From Streptomyces sp. R44 (GTDB taxonomy: Bacteria; Actinomycetota; Actinomycetes; Streptomycetales; Streptomycetaceae): a stretch of 64,000 nucleotides of DNA. The translations under genes and the position numbers were made by a program. The stretch is from NCBI RefSeq assembly GCF_041053105.1, contig NZ_CP163444.1, forward strand, positions 3,038,001-3,102,000, written 5' to 3'. Of this stretch, positions 54,992-63,306 are shown piece after piece (position 1 is the first letter of the stretch; every line of letters begins with the position of its first letter). Under the pieces are notes generated by a model. That model did no database searches. It worked only from the letters and a program-made list of their open reading frames with translations, and was not told the origin of the DNA.

Positions 54992-56404
54992 TCACTGGCC
55001 GGCGGTCTTCTTCTTGCGGAGGAAGAACACCGCGCCGCCGCCGATCACGACGAGCGCGGCGGCGATGCCGGCGATCATCGGGGTGGCGTTGGAGCTGCCG
55101 GTCTCGGCGAGGTCGCCGCCACCGGTCGTGGTGCCGGTGGTGCCGCCCGTGGTGGACGGGGTGGAAGGCGTGGCCGAGGGGGTCGTGGAGGGGGTCTCCG
55201 ACGGCTTCGGGCCGGGGGTGGCCGTCTTGCAGTCCAGGACGCCCTCGAAGGTCTCCTCGAAGTCGTTCGGGCCGGTGATCGTGAACTTGTACGCCTCGTC
55301 CTCGGCGAGCGGGACCGTGAGGGTCTTCGTCTCACCGGCGGCGATCGTGTACGAGGTGCCCTTCAGGTCGAAGGTCCAGGCCTCGTCGCCCTTGTTGGAG
55401 GCGATGACCTCCAGGCCGCCCTTGGCGCAGTCCTTGGCGACCGTGACGGCCGGAAGGGCACCCTTCTTCGCCCAGGAGGCGGAGGCCTTGGCGGTGACGG
55501 TGGAGTCGCTGGAGCCGGCCAGGATCAGGGTCTGCGAGGGGCCGTCGATCGAGACGAAGGCGCGGCCGAGCGAGACCTTGGTGGTGGCCTCGGCGGTCAG
55601 CTCGGCGGTGCCGTCGGCGGTGCCGGCCGGAACGTCGAAGAAGAGCTTGTCGCCGTTCTTGGCCTCGGTCACCGGCTTGCCGGCCCCATCGACGATCTTG
55701 ACGCCGGCGGGGGTGCCGGCGGCGGTCGTGAGCTTGGCCGTGGCGTTGGTGGTGACGGTGATCGGGCCGAGCTTCTCACCGGCCTTGCCGGAGATGGTGG
55801 CCGGGGAGAGGCTCAGGGAGGCCTTCGGCTCTTCGAGCTTCACGGCCTCCTTCAGGAGGTACTCCGTCAGCTTCTTGGCGTCGGGGCTCGTCGGCGTCGC
55901 CGTCACGTCGTCCGAGAAGGTCCAGATCGCGGCCTGGGTGCCGGCGGCGGCCTCGTTCTTGGAGAGGTCGACGTCGAGCTTCGCGCCGAGGGCCTCGGCG
56001 GAGAACTTCGGGTAGGCGTTCTCGAGGATCCAGAGGATCTTGCCCGCGTTCTCGTTGTTGTGCAGGGAGGACTCGCCCCAGCCGACCTCCTTGTAGGTGG
56101 CTTCGTTCTTGGTCGGGGTGCGGAGGTCGATGCAGTAGGTCTGAAGGGTTCCCCCGCCCTCGACCTGCATCGTGAAGAGACCGCCGCCGACCGGCCAGGC
56201 CTTGCCGTCCTTCTCCTTGATCACGACATCGTCACCCTCGGTGACATGACCGCTGACCAGCTTCGCCTTGACGCCGCCGGCGCCCGGGGCGCCGTCATCG
56301 GCCAGGGCCGGACCGGCGGTCGCTATCGCACCGGTCGCGACGAGGCCGGAGGCCAGGATCGTGGCTGCCAGGCGGGCAACGCCACGCCCACGAACTGAAA
56401 ACAT
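54992..56404 (-). CDS. LAETG-anchored surface protein with thioester (TQXA) domain
   Basis: The 470-residue product has a signal peptide (VARLAATILASGLVATGAIATAGPALA) and a thioester domain. Cys91 in TYCIDLR and Gln157 in TQAAIWTF are the pair that forms the internal Cys-Gln thioester of Gram-positive adhesins. Two Ig-like repeats (about 195-400), a Thr/Pro/Ser-rich stalk and a sorting signal LAETG (432-436) follow. A membrane helix and FFLRKKK tail complete the signal. LAETG is the class E sortase motif of Streptomyces, so anchoring to peptidoglycan by SrtE is expected. The sortase is not in the window. It may bind partner surfaces covalently. Confidence 0.9.
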   Translation of the reverse strand: MFSVRGRGVARLAATILASGLVATGAIATAGPALADDGAPGAGGVKAKLVSGHVTEGDDVVIKEKDGKAWPVGGGLFTMQVEGGGTLQTYCIDLRTPTKNEATYKEVGWGESSLHNNENAGKILWILENAYPKFSAEALGAKLDVDLSKNEAAAGTQAAIWTFSDDVTATPTSPDAKKLTEYLLKEAVKLEEPKASLSLSPATISGKAGEKLGPITVTTNATAKLTTAAGTPAGVKIVDGAGKPVTEAKNGDKLFFDVPAGTADGTAELTAEATTKVSLGRAFVSIDGPSQTLILAGSSDSTVTAKASASWAKKGALPAVTVAKDCAKGGLEVIASNKGDEAWTFDLKGTSYTIAAGETKTLTVPLAEDEAYKFTITGPNDFEETFEGVLDCKTATPGPKPSETPSTTPSATPSTPSTTGGTTGTTTGGGDLAETGSSNATPMIAGIAAALVVIGGGAVFFLRKKKTAGQ

Positions 56405-56561
56405 TGGATTCCCCTCCGGGCGAGCCGCTCCGCGAACTTGGTCGATTCGCGTGGGGGGAGCGCACGCCAGCAGAACTCACAGACTCGATGGGCTCACGTG
56501 CCACACGAGTATCCGGAATCCTAGGGACGCCGAACGCCGCGGTGCCCTGTCGTACGGTCAC

Positions 56562-56588
56562 ATAACCATTCCGACTCGGAATCGTTAT
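56562..56588. promoter_or_regulatory. 27-bp palindrome upstream of the TQXA gene
   Basis: ATAACCATTCCGA (56562-56574) and TCGGAATCGTTAT (56576-56588) are inverted around one base with a single mismatch. It is 158 bp before the TQXA start and 40 bp after the ssb stop. Its lower GC content and one-base centre suit a repressor operator rather than a hairpin terminator. Confidence 0.65.
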
Positions 56589-56628
56589 CACCCGCGCGAG
56601 TTGGTCGACAAATCGCCATGACGCAAGG

Positions 56629-57087
56629 TCAGGGAGCGGTTACCAGCTGCGGAGTCACCGCCGCCACCTCCTCCGCCGCCGTCGTCCACAGGTCCTGCTC
56701 CGGCTGCGGTTCGGGCGCCGTCCGCTCGGCCTTCGGGGCGCGCCGGAAGGCCGCCGTGCCCCGGCTCAGGTCGTGTCCCACGGCGACCGCGTCGACGTCC
56801 ACGAAGGTCTTGCGCTGCCCGTCGCGGTCCTCCTCACGGACCTTCAAGCGGCCGTGCACCACGAGCGGTTCGCCGACCGAGACCGAGGCCGCGAGATTGG
56901 CGCCGAGCGAGCGCCAGGCCGACACCGTGTAGAAGCTGGTGTTCCCGTCGGACCAGAGGCCCCGCTCCCGGTCCCAGCGACGCGCGGTCACCGCGAACCG
57001 GAAGCGGGCCACGCCGCCGGCCACCGTCTCCCGGTACTCCACCGCCGTCGCCACGTTGCCGACGAGCGTCACGGTCGTGTCGTTCAT
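56629..57087 (-). CDS. ssbB: Single-stranded DNA-binding protein paralogue (SsbB-like)
   Basis: The 152-residue product has an OB fold (TVTLVGNVATAVEYRETVAGGVARFRFAVTA; SFYTVSAWRSLGANLAASVSVGEPLVVHGRL in parts). It ends in a short, neutral C terminus (AAVTPQLVTAP) without the acidic DDDIPF-type tip of the replicative SSB. That matches SsbB of Streptomyces, linked to chromosome segregation during sporulation. ATG 57085-57087 follows GGGGGCGGA; the longer reading from 57144 is not favoured. It lies next to the dynamin-like genes, another sporulation-division function. Confidence 0.88.
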   Translation of the reverse strand: MNDTTVTLVGNVATAVEYRETVAGGVARFRFAVTARRWDRERGLWSDGNTSFYTVSAWRSLGANLAASVSVGEPLVVHGRLKVREEDRDGQRKTFVDVDAVAVGHDLSRGTAAFRRAPKAERTAPEPQPEQDLWTTAAEEVAAVTPQLVTAP

Positions 57088-57260
57088 GGTTCCGCCCCCA
57101 CTGTCCCTGTTGTCCTGCTGTTCCGGTGTCCCCGGTGTGGACACCTCGTGGGGACCATGCTCGGACGGTCGCGAGAATCTCGCTCGGGCCTGTGGAGGAG
57201 CGGAGGCCTGGGGACAACTCCCCCACCCGGAAGGGTGAAACCGGGACCTCTGAAGGCCCC

Positions 57261-59261
57261 CTACCTCCCCCGTACCCCCGCCCTAGTCGCGCCCAGCCGC
57301 ATCGCCCCCGCGCGGCCGCCGCCCACCACCCGGGCCGCCGCCGACGGCCGTGAGCCGACCACCGTCGCGTACTGCTCGCGGACCTCCCGGTAGCGCATCA
57401 GCTCCGCCGCCACCGGGTCGAGGACCCGGGCCCGGCCGCAGGCGGCGGTCGCCTCCCGCAGACGGCGCTCGGCCTCCTGCCCGTACCGCCGTGCCGGCCC
57501 CTTCACGGCGCTCTCGCAGGCCCATTCGACGAGCGGGCCGCCGATGATCCCGCCGAGCATCACCAGGACCGGCGGCAGCAGGCCCGGCTGGACGACGCCG
57601 ACGATCTGCGCCACCAGCCAGAGGGCGCCGAAGATCTGCAGGAGCGTCATGACCGCCTGGGCGAGGACGGCCGCCGGCCACCAGGCGGGCCGGGGCGGCC
57701 GGGCCGCCGGGTCCCCCATGGAGACCGTCAGCTCGTCCAGCGCCTCCGGCAGCCCCTCGGCCCCGCGCGCCGCCGCCTCGCGCACCGCCTGCGCCCAGGG
57801 CGCCGGGAGTCCGCGCGAGGCCTCGTCGGCGACGATCCGTACGGCCTGCTCGACGCGTTGGCGGGCCGTCAGTTCGTCCTCGACGGGGCTGGCGAGGTGC
57901 GGGTCGGTGGAGCCGTGCGCGCGCAGTCGCTCGTACCAGCGGTAGAGCCGCAGCCAGGGGGTGCCGCAGGCGCGGATGGCGCCCCGGCGCCAGACCCGTT
58001 CGGCGGCCTCGCCCGCGGCCTGGGCGCCGACGGCGACGGCGAGCCGGTCCGTGAAGGCGTCCCGGGCCCGCTCGTCGAGCCCGGGCCGCCCGTCGGCGAC
58101 GTACGCCTGGCGCAGCCGGGCCGCGGCGGCGTCGACGTCGGCGGCGAGACGGCGTTCGGGAGCGGTGCGTTCCTGGACGAACCGGGCGACGAGCTCCCGC
58201 AGTTCGGGGACGCCCTCGCCGGTCAGCGCGGAGACCGCGAGGACCGTCGCGCCGGGCTCGCCGTGCTCGCCGAGCGCCACGCCGTCCTCGTCGAGGAGGC
58301 GGCGCAGGTCGTCGAGGACGAGGTCGGCGGCCTCGGTGCCGAGCCGGTCGATCTGGTTGAGGACGACGAAGGTGACCTCGGCGTGCCCGGCGAGCGGGCG
58401 CAGGTAGCGCTCGTGGAGGGCGGCGTCGGCGTACTTCTCGGGGTCGACGACCCAGATCACCGCGTCGACGAGGCCGAGGACCCGGTCGACCTGGTCGCGG
58501 TGGGCGGTGACCGCCGAGTCGTGGTCGGGCAGGTCGACGAGGACGAGCCCCTGGAGCTCGGTGTCGCCGGCGCCGCCCGCGAGGGGGCGGCGGCGCAGCC
58601 GGCTGGGGACCGCGAGCCGGTCGAGCAGCCCGGCGGCGCCCTCGGACCAGCTGAGCGCGATGGGCGCGGAGGTGGTGGGGCGGCGCAGTCCCGTCTCGGA
58701 GACGGGGACGCCGGCGAGGGCGTTGAAGAGCGTGGACTTGCCGCTTCCGGTGGCTCCGGCGAGGGCGATCACGGTGTGCCGGGAGGAGAGCCGCTGGCGG
58801 GCGGCGGCCTCGTCGAGGACGCGCCCGGCCTCGGCGAGGGCCTCGCTCTCGACGCGGGTACGGGAGAGCCCGACGAGCTCGTGGAGGGCGTCGAGGCGGC
58901 TGCGCAACGGCCCGCCGTAGCTGCCGCCGAGGGGCGGCAGGGTGTCCTGCTCCTGCGGCTCGCGCGGCTTCTCCTCGGCGACGGTGGCGGCCCGCTCGGC
59001 CACCCGCCGAGCGATCAGCCCGTCGTCCCACCGCTGCCGACCGTCCGCCGGGTCGGGCTCGCGCCCCCGCTCCGGACCGCCGAACGCGAGGCCACCCTCC
59101 GGGGCACGCTCACGGCCGCTCTCCCCCGCGCGCTCACGCCCTCGTTCCCGGCCTCCCGCGCGGCTGCCCTCCGGGCCGGGCTCAGCGCCGCGCTCCGGGG
59201 CCGGCCCGCGGCCGCGGTCTCGGTCTCGGTCTCGGTCGCGGTCTCGGTCGTCGTCCACCAC
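57261..59261 (-). CDS. dynB: Dynamin-like GTPase with two membrane segments (DynB-like)
   Basis: The 666-residue protein has a charged repetitive N terminus, then a GTPase domain: P-loop ALAGATGSGKSTLFNALAG, G3 LVDLPDHDS, G4 VLNQIDRLG. A helical region leads to a pair of membrane segments (WPAAVLAQAVMTLLQIFGALWLVAQIVGVV; LLPPVLVMLGGIIGGPLVEW) and a helical tail. Two dynamin-like proteins, DynA and DynB, stabilise FtsZ rings in Streptomyces sporulation septation, and the membrane pair fits DynB. GTG 59259-59261 begins one base after the upstream stop. Names rest on architecture and pairing. Confidence 0.82.
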   Translation of the reverse strand: MVDDDRDRDRDRDRDRGRGPAPERGAEPGPEGSRAGGRERGRERAGESGRERAPEGGLAFGGPERGREPDPADGRQRWDDGLIARRVAERAATVAEEKPREPQEQDTLPPLGGSYGGPLRSRLDALHELVGLSRTRVESEALAEAGRVLDEAAARQRLSSRHTVIALAGATGSGKSTLFNALAGVPVSETGLRRPTTSAPIALSWSEGAAGLLDRLAVPSRLRRRPLAGGAGDTELQGLVLVDLPDHDSAVTAHRDQVDRVLGLVDAVIWVVDPEKYADAALHERYLRPLAGHAEVTFVVLNQIDRLGTEAADLVLDDLRRLLDEDGVALGEHGEPGATVLAVSALTGEGVPELRELVARFVQERTAPERRLAADVDAAAARLRQAYVADGRPGLDERARDAFTDRLAVAVGAQAAGEAAERVWRRGAIRACGTPWLRLYRWYERLRAHGSTDPHLASPVEDELTARQRVEQAVRIVADEASRGLPAPWAQAVREAAARGAEGLPEALDELTVSMGDPAARPPRPAWWPAAVLAQAVMTLLQIFGALWLVAQIVGVVQPGLLPPVLVMLGGIIGGPLVEWACESAVKGPARRYGQEAERRLREATAACGRARVLDPVAAELMRYREVREQYATVVGSRPSAAARVVGGGRAGAMRLGATRAGVRGR
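59215..59250. repeat. Six-copy hexamer repeat in the dynB 5' end
   Basis: Six tandem CGGTCT/CGGTCG hexamers encode alternating Asp-Arg residues at the DynB N terminus, just after the start. Such tracts are prone to length change. Confidence 0.8.
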
Positions 59262-59262
59262 G

Positions 59263-60882
59263 TCACTTCTCCTTCTGCAGTACGGAGAGCGCGGCGATCA
59301 GCTCCGCCTGCGGCTCGGGGGTGACGTCGAGGGCGTCGAGGGGCGCGAGGCGGCGGTCGCGCTCGGCGTGCAGGACGCGGTCGACGTACGAGAGGACGAG
59401 TTCGCCGCCCTTGTCGCGCAGCCGCAGGGCGGCCTGGGCGCCCAGGAGTTCGGCGAGGCGTTCGCCGGCGGCGCGGGCGCGGCGGCCGCCGAGGAGGGAG
59501 GCGGCCAGGAGCGCGGCGACGGTGTCGGGCTCCGGGACGGGGCTGCGGGATCCCGAGGGGCGCTCCACGTTCCGCACCTCGTCCTCGGCGAGCTCTTCGA
59601 GCACGCGGCGCCAGCGGCGTACCTCCACGCCGATGCGTTCGGCGGTCTCCCGGTCGCCGCCGGTACGGAGCGGGCCGAGGGGCTCGGAGGCGGGTTCGCG
59701 GCGCCAGGTGTCCCGGACGCGCTCCTCGGCGGCGGAGACCGCGCAGTGCAGGAGGGCGGCGAGGGACTCGGCGAGGGCGTCCAGGAGCTCGTCGGCGGTG
59801 CTGTCGCGGGGGTAGCCGCGCCAGCGGGTGCGGGCGTCGCCGGCGAGGACGGCGCCGCGGCCGAGTTCCTTGCGCACCCGCTTGCCCTGCTCGCCGTACG
59901 CGGCCTCGACGACGCCGCCGAGGCGGCCCGCGGCCGCGTACTGGGCGGCGACGGCGGCGGCCAGCTCGGGCAGCCGGGCGTCGAGGGAGTCGATGACGCC
60001 GGAGGCTGTCCGGTCGGCGGCCTGCTGGCGGGCGGCGGGGTCCTGGGCGCGGTGGGCGAGCCAGCCGCGCAGAGCGGCGACGGCACTGTCGGGCAGCAGT
60101 CCGCTGCCGCCGCCGGCGGACTCGGGCAGCTCGGGGATGGTGAAACGGGGGACGTCGCCGAGGCCGGCCTTGTCGAGCAGCGCCTCGTACTGCCGGGAGA
60201 CCTCGCCGATGACCTGATGGGGGACGCGGTCGAGGACGGTGACGAGGGTGGCGTCGTACTCCTTGGCGGTACGGAGCAGGTGCCAGGGCACGGCGTCGGC
60301 GTACCGCGAGGCGGTGGTGACCATCACCCAGATGTCGGCGGCGCAGATCAACTCGGCGGCGAGGAGCCGGTTCTCGACGACGAGGGAGTCGATGTCGGGG
60401 GCGTCGAGGAGGGCGAGCCCGCGGGGCAGGGAGGCGGCGGTCTCGACGCGGAGCGCGTTCTCCTCGGGGGCGGGCTCGTCGACGGGGTGGTCCTCGTCGG
60501 CCTGGGGCAGCCAGACGCGGGTGAGCTGCGGGAGGACGCGCATGCCGGCGAACCAGTGGTGGTCCTCGGGGTGGCAGACGAGCACGGGGGTCCGGGTGGT
60601 GGGCCTGAGCACCCCGGACTCGCTGACGCGGCGCCCGACAAGGGAGTTGACGAGGGTGGACTTCCCGGCCCCGGTGGATCCGCCGACGACGGCGAGGAGC
60701 GGGGCGTCGGGGTCCTTCAGCCGGGGCACCAGGTAGTCGTCGAGCTGGGCGAGCAACTCGGCCCGGGTCTGGCGGGCGCGGGGCGTGTCGGGGAGGGGCA
60801 GTGGGAGACGCACGGCGGCGACTCGGTCGCGCAGGGCGGAGAGTGCGTCGATCAGCTGAGGCCGTTCGTCCAAGGTCACCAC
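59263..60882 (-). CDS. dynA: Dynamin-like GTPase (DynA-like)
   Basis: The 539-residue protein has the P-loop [12 protein letters not shown] (about 65-76), a switch Thr in RPTTRTP, G3 LLDAPDIDS and G4-like LDRVP. A long helical region follows without membrane helices. Its tight pairing with the membrane-anchored neighbour, one base apart and translated together, matches the dynAB operon. DynA is recruited to division septa by DynB. GTG 60880-60882 starts the frame and is followed by a second GTG. Upstream lies the tRNA gene on the opposite strand. Confidence 0.82.
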   Translation of the reverse strand: MVTLDERPQLIDALSALRDRVAAVRLPLPLPDTPRARQTRAELLAQLDDYLVPRLKDPDAPLLAVVGGSTGAGKSTLVNSLVGRRVSESGVLRPTTRTPVLVCHPEDHHWFAGMRVLPQLTRVWLPQADEDHPVDEPAPEENALRVETAASLPRGLALLDAPDIDSLVVENRLLAAELICAADIWVMVTTASRYADAVPWHLLRTAKEYDATLVTVLDRVPHQVIGEVSRQYEALLDKAGLGDVPRFTIPELPESAGGGSGLLPDSAVAALRGWLAHRAQDPAARQQAADRTASGVIDSLDARLPELAAAVAAQYAAAGRLGGVVEAAYGEQGKRVRKELGRGAVLAGDARTRWRGYPRDSTADELLDALAESLAALLHCAVSAAEERVRDTWRREPASEPLGPLRTGGDRETAERIGVEVRRWRRVLEELAEDEVRNVERPSGSRSPVPEPDTVAALLAASLLGGRRARAAGERLAELLGAQAALRLRDKGGELVLSYVDRVLHAERDRRLAPLDALDVTPEPQAELIAALSVLQKEK

Positions 60883-61174
60883 ATGCGAAGAATGCCCAAT
60901 TTATGAGTGTTTTTGAAGCCTATTGCGACCCTGCGCGCCGAAGAGAAGGGTGGCGCCCGCAAGGTCGGGCATAACGAGTGCACAACACCCGCCGCGAGTG
61001 GCGCGAAAAGCGCTGCGCGAATCGCACCTGCCTGCGATTATCGGTTCGCTTCACCGAACCTCCACATCGTGCCACGCAGGTGAAGCAACCGGGTCAAGGC
61101 GATCGGAGCCCTATCCTTGTCCCGGCAGGCACACCCCACCCACCAGGGGCTCCTGGCCACACGGCCACCACCCG
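60883..61174. promoter_or_regulatory. Divergent promoter region, dynA and tRNA-Arg
   Basis: About 290 bp without a gene. Near dynA there is an A/T-rich stretch (AATTTATGAGTGTTTTTGAAG). Towards the tRNA there is a short inverted repeat GGTTCG/CGAACC (61043-61060). No consensus promoter is assigned. Confidence 0.4.
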
Positions 61175-61247
61175 GCCCCCGTAGCTCAGTGGATAGAGCA
61201 GGTGCCTTCTAAGCACTTGGCCGCAGGTTCGAGTCCTGCCGGGGGCG
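61175..61247 (+). tRNA. tRNA-Arg (anticodon TCT)
   Basis: The acceptor stem GCCCCCG (61175-61181) pairs with CGGGGGC (61240-61246), discriminator G61247. A D arm (GCTC/GAGC), anticodon arm GGTGC-CTTCTAA-GCACT with TCT, a variable loop and a T arm GCAGG-TTCGAGT-CCTGC are all present. CCA does not follow the discriminator directly, so it must be added. It reads AGA, a rare codon in this GC-rich genome. Confidence 0.95.
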
Positions 61248-61254
61248 CACCACC

Positions 61255-61284
61255 AGGACCCTCCTTCGGGAGGGTCCTTCTTGT
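61255..61284 (+). terminator. Terminator of tRNA-Arg
   Basis: AGGACCCTCC (61255-61264), tetraloop TTCG, GGAGGGTCCT (61269-61278), then TTCTTGT. A textbook Rho-independent terminator, 7 bp after the tRNA. Confidence 0.9.
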
Positions 61285-61385
61285 CGGTCGGGGCCGGTTT
61301 CGGGTGACTGGCGGAATGCGGTCACGCAAAGGCCGGGGGAGTTCACGCCACGGACGCCACCGAGGAGTCGCGCCCGGCCGCGTCG

Positions 61386-62195
61386 TCACGGTGAGCCGAG
61401 TGCGCCCTGTGGCCAGAACCGGGACAGGGACGACTCCTTGAACGGCTGGGAGCTGACGGTGAGGTCGCCCGCGAAGGGGCGGTCGAGGACCAGGACCAGG
61501 AGCAGGCTGAAGCCGATCAGGCCGGCGACGGTGGCCACGAAGAGGAACTGCATCTTCAGACTGCGCAGGCCGTAGAGGAAGGTCAGCAGGATGATGACCA
61601 CCGCCCCGCCGTAGACCAGGACCTGGAGCAGGACCGGCAGCTCGTTCGTGGCGATGTTGATCCGTTCCCTCCGCATGGCGGCCGCGTCGTTGAGCCGGGT
61701 GACGGCCTCCCCGTAGAAGGCCTGGTCGCGCGGGGTGGGCGGGTCGTAGGCCTGCAGTGCGTCGTACATCTCGCCGAGCTGTCGGGAGGTGGCCGCGAAG
61801 CTCGGTCGGCCCTCGCGCATCTTCGGCCACTGCACCTCGACGACGGCGTGTACGTACTCTCCCACCGCCTTGTCGACCCGCGCCCGTTCTTCGGGCGGGA
61901 AGGACCGGGTGGCGCGGACCACCAGGGAGACGTCGGTGGCCTCCTGGGAGACGACCGTCTGGGTGTGGTCCAGCTGGGTCCACAGGGTGACGACGACGAA
62001 CGCGAGGATGATCCCGTAGATCGCGCCGAACATGCCCAGCACGACGCCGACCATCTCGTTGTGTTCGCCCTCGGCCAGGCGGGGGAACCGACGGCGGGCG
62101 AGCGCGCTGCCCGCGACGGCGATCAGCACGATCGAACCGACCATGAGCAGGGTCAGTACGAACGTACTCAGGTGGTTGAGCATCCACAGCGCCAC
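61386..62195 (-). CDS. DUF4239 membrane protein
   Basis: The 269-residue protein has two N-terminal helices (FVLTLLMVGSIVLIAVAGSAL; VGVVLGMFGAIYGIILAFVVV), a soluble helical segment (about 90-180) and two C-terminal helices (VLVYGGAVVIILLTFLYGL; FVATVAGLIGFSLLLVLVL). This is the DUF4239 layout, which resembles bestrophin-like channels in topology. Function unknown. GTG 62193-62195 gives the family length. It stands alone, convergent with the tRNA gene. Confidence 0.85.
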   Translation of the reverse strand: MALWMLNHLSTFVLTLLMVGSIVLIAVAGSALARRRFPRLAEGEHNEMVGVVLGMFGAIYGIILAFVVVTLWTQLDHTQTVVSQEATDVSLVVRATRSFPPEERARVDKAVGEYVHAVVEVQWPKMREGRPSFAATSRQLGEMYDALQAYDPPTPRDQAFYGEAVTRLNDAAAMRRERINIATNELPVLLQVLVYGGAVVIILLTFLYGLRSLKMQFLFVATVAGLIGFSLLLVLVLDRPFAGDLTVSSQPFKESSLSRFWPQGALGSP

Positions 62196-62577
62196 GAGGG
62201 GCCTCCCGGGACGTGAGTCGCCGAACGCCGACGGTCGAGGTCAGACGGCAGCCGCCCGCCCGCTCGGCCGCCTGCCCACAGGCTAGGCAGGCCCGCGGCC
62301 GGGCCACGACCTCGTAGACCCGCCTGGCCCAGTGCGCGTCCGCCGGATCACCCGGAGCGGCCGGCTCGTCGCCCTTCAGTCGCCCGCCATAGCGTTCACT
62401 TTCATTCATTGCAACGAGAGAGCCCATGAGCGTTGCATTAGCCTTACTCCCATTGCAATGAAATCTCCGCCTTGACCTGCAATTATCGCCAATTCGCGCA
62501 ACACGTGCGTTGCCAGACTCGTGAATGCAACGTAGCTTTTCCTTCATCGGAAACAACGACTCCAAGGAGAACGCACC
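62196..62577. promoter_or_regulatory. Gene-free control region with five TTGCAA-type sites
   Basis: This 382-bp stretch holds no supported gene. Toward the DUF4097 gene it contains CATTGCAACG (62407-62416), CGTTGCATTA (62431-62440), the perfect palindrome CATTGCAATG (62451-62460), GCGTTGCC (62507-62514) and ATGCAACG (62525-62532). The local base composition is markedly less GC-rich. A TTGACC at 62472-62477 could be a -35 box, though no -10 at normal spacing was found. Confidence 0.65.
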
Positions 62578-63249
62578 ATGCAGACCTTCGCCACCACCGC
62601 CCCCGTCTCCGCCGTCCTCGACATCCCCTCCGGCCGCATCCGCTTCATCGCCGCCGACCGGACCGACACCACGGTCGAGGTCCTGCCCGCCGACGCCTCC
62701 AAGAGCCGGGACGTGAAGGCGGCCGAGCAGACCGGGGTCTCCTTCTCGGACGGTGTCCTGCGGATCTCCGTCCCCCCGGCGAAGAACCAGTACTTCGGTC
62801 CGTCCGGGGCCGTCGAGGTCACCGTCCAGCTGCCCGCCGGCTCCCGGGTCGACGCGAAGGCGGCCGCCGCCGAGCTGCGCGGGGTCGGGCGGCTCGGCGA
62901 CGTCACCTTCGAGGGCGCCCAGGCCACCGTCAAGCTCGACGAGACCGCGAGCGCCCGCCTCACCCTCCAGGCCGGCGACATCGCGGTCGGGCGCCTCGGC
63001 GGCGACGCCGAGATCAGGACCCGGAAGGGCGACCTGCGGATCGACGAGGCCATGCGCGGCACGGTCGTGCTGCGGACCGAGGCCGGCGAGATCAGCGTCG
63101 GCGCCGCCCGTGGCGTCTCCGCCTCCCTCGACGCCGGCACCGCCTACGGCCGGATCCGCAACTCCCTCCGGAACGCCGACGGCGCCGGCGCCGGGCTCAG
63201 CATCCGCGCCACCACCTCCTACGGCGACATCACCGCGCGCAGCCTCTGA
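62578..63249 (+). CDS. DUF4097-type beta-repeat protein
   Basis: The 223-residue product is a right-handed beta-repeat fold of the DUF4097 kind: repeats such as LDIPSGRIRFIAADRTDTTVEV, VEVTVQLPAGSRVDAKAA, IAVGRLGGDAEIRTRKGDLRI and ISVGAARGVSASLDAGTAYGRI. No signal peptide or membrane helix, so it is cytoplasmic. Many relatives sit beside ABC transporters or regulators and have no defined activity. Its start ATG 62578 has GGAGAA just before. The rich operator-like region upstream suggests tight control by a regulator encoded elsewhere. Confidence 0.8.
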   Translation: MQTFATTAPVSAVLDIPSGRIRFIAADRTDTTVEVLPADASKSRDVKAAEQTGVSFSDGVLRISVPPAKNQYFGPSGAVEVTVQLPAGSRVDAKAAAAELRGVGRLGDVTFEGAQATVKLDETASARLTLQAGDIAVGRLGGDAEIRTRKGDLRIDEAMRGTVVLRTEAGEISVGAARGVSASLDAGTAYGRIRNSLRNADGAGAGLSIRATTSYGDITARSL

Positions 63250-63306
63250 GCCCGACGCGATGTTCGTGCGAGCATCCGGCCGACAGTGGGTAGGGAGGGC
63301 CGTGTG

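Noticed and set aside
56562..56588. 27-bp palindrome as a terminator of ssbB
   Set aside because: The centre is one base, leaving no loop; the stem is not GC-rich and no T-tract follows, unlike the other terminators in the window.
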